Positions 61,874 through 64,000 of a stretch of DNA of 64,000 nucleotides are shown piece after piece. The notes beneath the pieces were generated by a model that was not told the DNA's origin, searched no databases, and saw only the letters and a list, made by a program, of their open reading frames with translations. The position numbers were made by a program, and so were the translations under genes. Source of the DNA: Acidobacteriaceae bacterium (lineage in GTDB: Bacteria; Acidobacteriota; Terriglobia; Bryobacterales; Bryobacteraceae); the NCBI GenBank assembly GCA_019240475.1, contig JAFAYI010000016.1, forward strand, positions 1-64,000. The letters are read 5' to 3'. Position 1 is the stretch's first letter; each line of letters starts with the position of its first letter.

Positions 61874-62731
61874 TCAGTACGGGAAATGGGACCCGAGGCC
61901 TCGGCTTTCCCGTTGGGCGGGCGAACCCTCCGGCAGCGCCGCATGTTCCGGCGCTTTACTGAAATCGAGATCGGCGTCCTCGAAGGTGAGAGGCCGGTCG
62001 AGCACCATCTCCACGGTCGATCCTCTGGGGAGCATGGCCTCGGGGCCGCGAGTTAACAGCACCCCCAGCAAGCCGGCCGCGGCGCCCGCGCCTGCTCCGA
62101 TTCCCGCGCCGCGCGCCACATTGCCGGCAGCCGCGCCTACACCGGAGCCGATGACGGTCCCCGCCGTGGTAGTTCCGATCACCGTTCCCACGTCGGTCTT
62201 CTTATCTCCGGGGCCGGTCACTTTGCTCTCTTCCCGCTTCAGTGTTTCGCCGTTGCGCGCGTCCAGCGCGCCCAAGTCCGATCGAAAATTGCGGGTGATG
62301 CCGTTCGGCAGCGTGAGCGAATCAAACCGCACTTGCAGTTCACCGCGCCCTTTCACTCGCCCCGGACGCTTCACTTCCGTGATCGTTCCGGTCACCCAAC
62401 TGCCTTGCGGAATAACGATCCGGGGTCCCGACAGCACCGGGAAGGCGGTCTCCAGATACAAGCGATCGCCCGGCTGAGCCTGTTTCGTGCTGACGCTGTT
62501 GATCATATTCAGCAGAACGTGGGTGCCCGCCGCGATCTGGTACGGGCCTGCCGGTTGCGCTTCTTCGCGCCGCTTAAAGCCGCCTGGGTTCTGAGCGGGT
62601 GGCGCCGAAGCCTGAGTGGGCGACGGTTTCACTGTCGATTCGTAAGCGGGGGGAGCTGAACTTGCAGGCGCCTCCTGCCCAAAGGCCGCAAGGCATGCTA
62701 TCGCGGATCCCAGCGCCACGCGTTTAAACAT
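61874..62731 (-). CDS. Secreted glycine/alanine-rich protein of unknown function
   Basis: Starting at ATG 62731 it gives about 285 residues with a signal peptide (ALGSAIACLAAFGQEAPA). A beta-rich domain follows (IAAGTHVLLNMINSVSTKQA, GDRLYLETAFPVLSGPRIVI, GSWVTGTITEVKRPGRVKGR), then a Gly/Ala-rich hydrophobic stretch (VIGTTTAGTVIGSGVGAAAG, ARGAGIGAGAGAAAGLLGVL) of the glycine-zipper kind, and a tail with GSTVEMVLDRPLTF. The family was not recognised; similar proteins with glycine zippers are envelope components in Acidobacteriota. It lies 14 bp from the smr gene and may be co-transcribed with mutY. Confidence 0.7.
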   Translation of the reverse strand: MFKRVALGSAIACLAAFGQEAPASSAPPAYESTVKPSPTQASAPPAQNPGGFKRREEAQPAGPYQIAAGTHVLLNMINSVSTKQAQPGDRLYLETAFPVLSGPRIVIPQGSWVTGTITEVKRPGRVKGRGELQVRFDSLTLPNGITRNFRSDLGALDARNGETLKREESKVTGPGDKKTDVGTVIGTTTAGTVIGSGVGAAAGNVARGAGIGAGAGAAAGLLGVLLTRGPEAMLPRGSTVEMVLDRPLTFEDADLDFSKAPEHAALPEGSPAQRESRGLGSHFPY

Positions 62732-62765
62732 AGCGATCCTCTTGTGTGTCAGTGTAGCGGAAAAC

Positions 62766-63797
62766 TCATCCGTTCGTGCCGGCGACTGCCGACTCATTCC
62801 TAATAGGGCGCCGGTCCGCGATGCGTTTCGCCTTCCGAAGAACGGTGCTCAACGGCAAAGAGGCCAGTGTGTCGAGCGCTACCCATCGGCATGAACCGAT
62901 TGCGTCAGGCGGCTGCGTTTCCACCAAGTCGAACCGGTAGTTGTGAAAGGTGATGGCATGGCGAAAGGACCCTAGCTTGCGTCCGGCCAGCAGGCCGGAG
63001 ACGTGCGCCTGTTCGGGCAATTCCCAAAAGCCCGGCATCAATCGGGAGCTTGCCTCGCGCTGCCACAACAGAACGCTACCCCGCCGCTCAATCCAGAAGA
63101 CCGTGCGATGCTCCTCCACGGATCTGCGCTCAACAAGCTTGACCGGCAATTCGCGCTGGCGCCCGCTCGCCCGAGCGCGGCAAAGACGAGCGACGGGACA
63201 CAGCAGGCACTGCGGGTTACCGGGCAGGCAGACCGTTGCGCCGAGTTCCATCATGGCTTGATTGAATGCACCGGGCCGGGTGCCATCCAGCTTAGCGTTG
63301 GCTAATTGGGCGAAATGTTTGCGACCGGGGAGCGACGCAATGTTGGTGGCATCCTCATCCACACGGCTTAGCACGCGCAGCACGTTGCCGTCCAGCACCG
63401 CATGAGGAAGTGCGAATGCGATGCTTGCGACCGCCGACGCTGTGTAATCGCCGACCCCCGGGAGGCGCCGGATCTCTGCATAGGTCGTCGGAAAGCCGCC
63501 GTGCGCACGCATCGCCTGCGCGGCCTTCTGAAGATTGCGCGCGCGATAGTAGTAGCCGAGTCCAGCCCAATGCGCTAATAACTCCGATTCCTCCGCACAG
63601 GCGAGCGCGTCGATGGTGGGGAAGCGTTCGAGGAACCGCTCATAGTAAGGAATGACGGCTGCGACACGCGTCTGCTGGAGCATGATCTCGGAAATCCAGA
63701 TCGCGTAGGGATCGGCCGTACGGCGCCAGGGCAAGTCGCGGCGGTGCTTTGAGAACCAATCGAGCAGGTTGCCGCGGAATTCCGTTAGCTCATCCAT
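62766..63797 (-). CDS. mutY: A/G-specific adenine glycosylase MutY
   Basis: This 343-residue repair enzyme starts ATG 63797. Helix-hairpin-helix and catalytic residues are visible: PYAIWISEIMLQQTRVAAVI with the catalytic glutamate, LPGVGDYTASAVASIAF and AVLDGNVLRVLSRV with the catalytic aspartate. The [4Fe-4S] motif CLPGNPQCLLCPVARLC has C-x6-C-x2-C-x5-C spacing. A C-terminal NUDIX-like 8-oxoG-recognition domain follows (about 225-335: VFWIERRGSVLLWQRE, ITFHNYRFDLVE). It removes adenine opposite 8-oxoguanine. The start overlaps the end of the upstream gene. Confidence 0.95.
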   Translation of the reverse strand: MDELTEFRGNLLDWFSKHRRDLPWRRTADPYAIWISEIMLQQTRVAAVIPYYERFLERFPTIDALACAEESELLAHWAGLGYYYRARNLQKAAQAMRAHGGFPTTYAEIRRLPGVGDYTASAVASIAFALPHAVLDGNVLRVLSRVDEDATNIASLPGRKHFAQLANAKLDGTRPGAFNQAMMELGATVCLPGNPQCLLCPVARLCRARASGRQRELPVKLVERRSVEEHRTVFWIERRGSVLLWQREASSRLMPGFWELPEQAHVSGLLAGRKLGSFRHAITFHNYRFDLVETQPPDAIGSCRWVALDTLASLPLSTVLRKAKRIADRRPIRNESAVAGTNG

Positions 63798-64000
63798 GAA
63801 GAGGCTGTCGGACCGGATGTTCCGCGGCGCTGCCACGCAACGAAGCTGATTGCGAATAAGCAAGCGGCGATCCACGGACCATCTTGCGCCACGCGAGCGA
63901 CGGCCAGATCAACCGAAGCATTGGCTCCAAAAAGGCGTTCAAGGATCCAGCCGCCCGATGCGAAGCCGGCGAAAAGAGCGCCTGAGAACCGGAAGATGGA
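63785..64000 (-). CDS. C-terminal end of a membrane protein (HupE/UreJ-like), partial
   Basis: The frame runs from the right edge to TAA at 63785-63787 (71 visible residues). It contains FRFSGALFAGFASGGWILER and then WIAACLFAISFVAW, two hydrophobic segments. The first resembles the last helices of HupE/UreJ-type proteins (R..GA.IA..G..WL.ER). The end overlaps the mutY start by 13 bp, indicating coupling. Family assignment is tentative because most of the gene is outside. Confidence 0.5.
   Translation of the reverse strand, partial: SIFRFSGALFAGFASGGWILERLFGANASVDLAVARVAQDGPWIAACLFAISFVAWQRRGTSGPTASSWMS

Noticed and set aside
1..64000. CRISPR arrays, rRNA genes, prophage or integrase genes
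   Set aside because: No regularly spaced repeats, rRNA-like sequence, integrase or phage structural proteins were seen on reading both strands.

Overview
The window looks like a chromosomal segment of an Acidobacteriota member, probably a Bryobacterales/Solibacter-type soil bacterium. This rests on family content, not on a search. It holds two very long Oar-type TonB-dependent receptors with N-terminal carboxypeptidase-regulatory domains, a CRTAC1-like FG-GAP/UnbV protein, many secreted TPR proteins, a decayed PadR plus 'ADOP' permease pair, GH127/GH31/GH27 glycosidases, a BY-kinase exopolysaccharide module and moderately high G+C. Start codons are often GTG or TTG, and tightly packed operons frequently overlap by 4 bp (ATGA or GTGA).

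Layout. 0-0.35 kb: tail of an ISL3-type insertion sequence beside tRNA-Pro(GGG). 0.4-3.7 kb: a Kdp-type two-component system in which the KdpD sensor is split into two genes around kdpE. 3.8-5.4 kb: secreted M28 peptidase, divergent from the kinase gene across a perfect 11-bp inverted repeat. 5.5-7.4 kb: decayed PadR regulator and decayed ADOP permease, ending against tRNA-Thr(CGU). 7.7-10.2 kb: APC permease with a UspA-like tail and a small unknown protein. 10.2-11.2 kb: apparently decayed DNA. 11.2-17.7 kb: flagellar basal body and export operon flgB-flgC-fliE-fliF-fliG-fliH-fliI-fliJ, preceded by a sigma-54-like -24/-12 element. 17.7-20.4 kb: maf and a GH127 enzyme. 20.4-23.8 kb: polysaccharide export protein, chain-length protein and tyrosine autokinase. 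23.9-26.9 kb: nitroreductase and GH31 glycosidase. 26.9-31.3 kb: seven-haem cytochrome and two TPR proteins in one operon, with a third TPR gene divergent. 31.3-39.9 kb: a membrane protein with a cytoplasmic DNA-binding-like head and two malectin domains, divergent from a TonB receptor, FG-GAP/UnbV protein and GH27 alpha-galactosidase. 39.9-45.6 kb: aldehyde dehydrogenase, yebC, ruvC, an unknown secreted protein, deoB, tpiA. 45.6-49.8 kb (minus): DUF1385, prfA, prmC, dinB. 49.9-50.6 kb: decayed nfeD-slipin pair. 50.7-54 kb: Spy-like protein, SDR, exported GyrI-like protein, MFS transporter. 54-55 kb: nuclease-fold protein. 55.4-61.6 kb: PNGase A and a second TonB receptor, divergent from a GntR/UTRA regulator with two related palindromes between them. 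61.6-64 kb: Smr protein, secreted protein, mutY, end of a membrane protein.

The metabolic theme is uptake and breakdown of complex glycans: GH127, GH31, GH27 and a plant-type PNGase A together suggest plant cell-wall glycoproteins or polysaccharides. Two loci look like self-contained, self-regulated glycan-uptake modules: 31.3-39.9 kb (malectin sensor) and 55.4-61.6 kb (GntR sensor). No CRISPR array, rRNA or prophage was seen. Decay is concentrated at 5.5-7.4, 10.2-11.0 and 49.9-50.6 kb.
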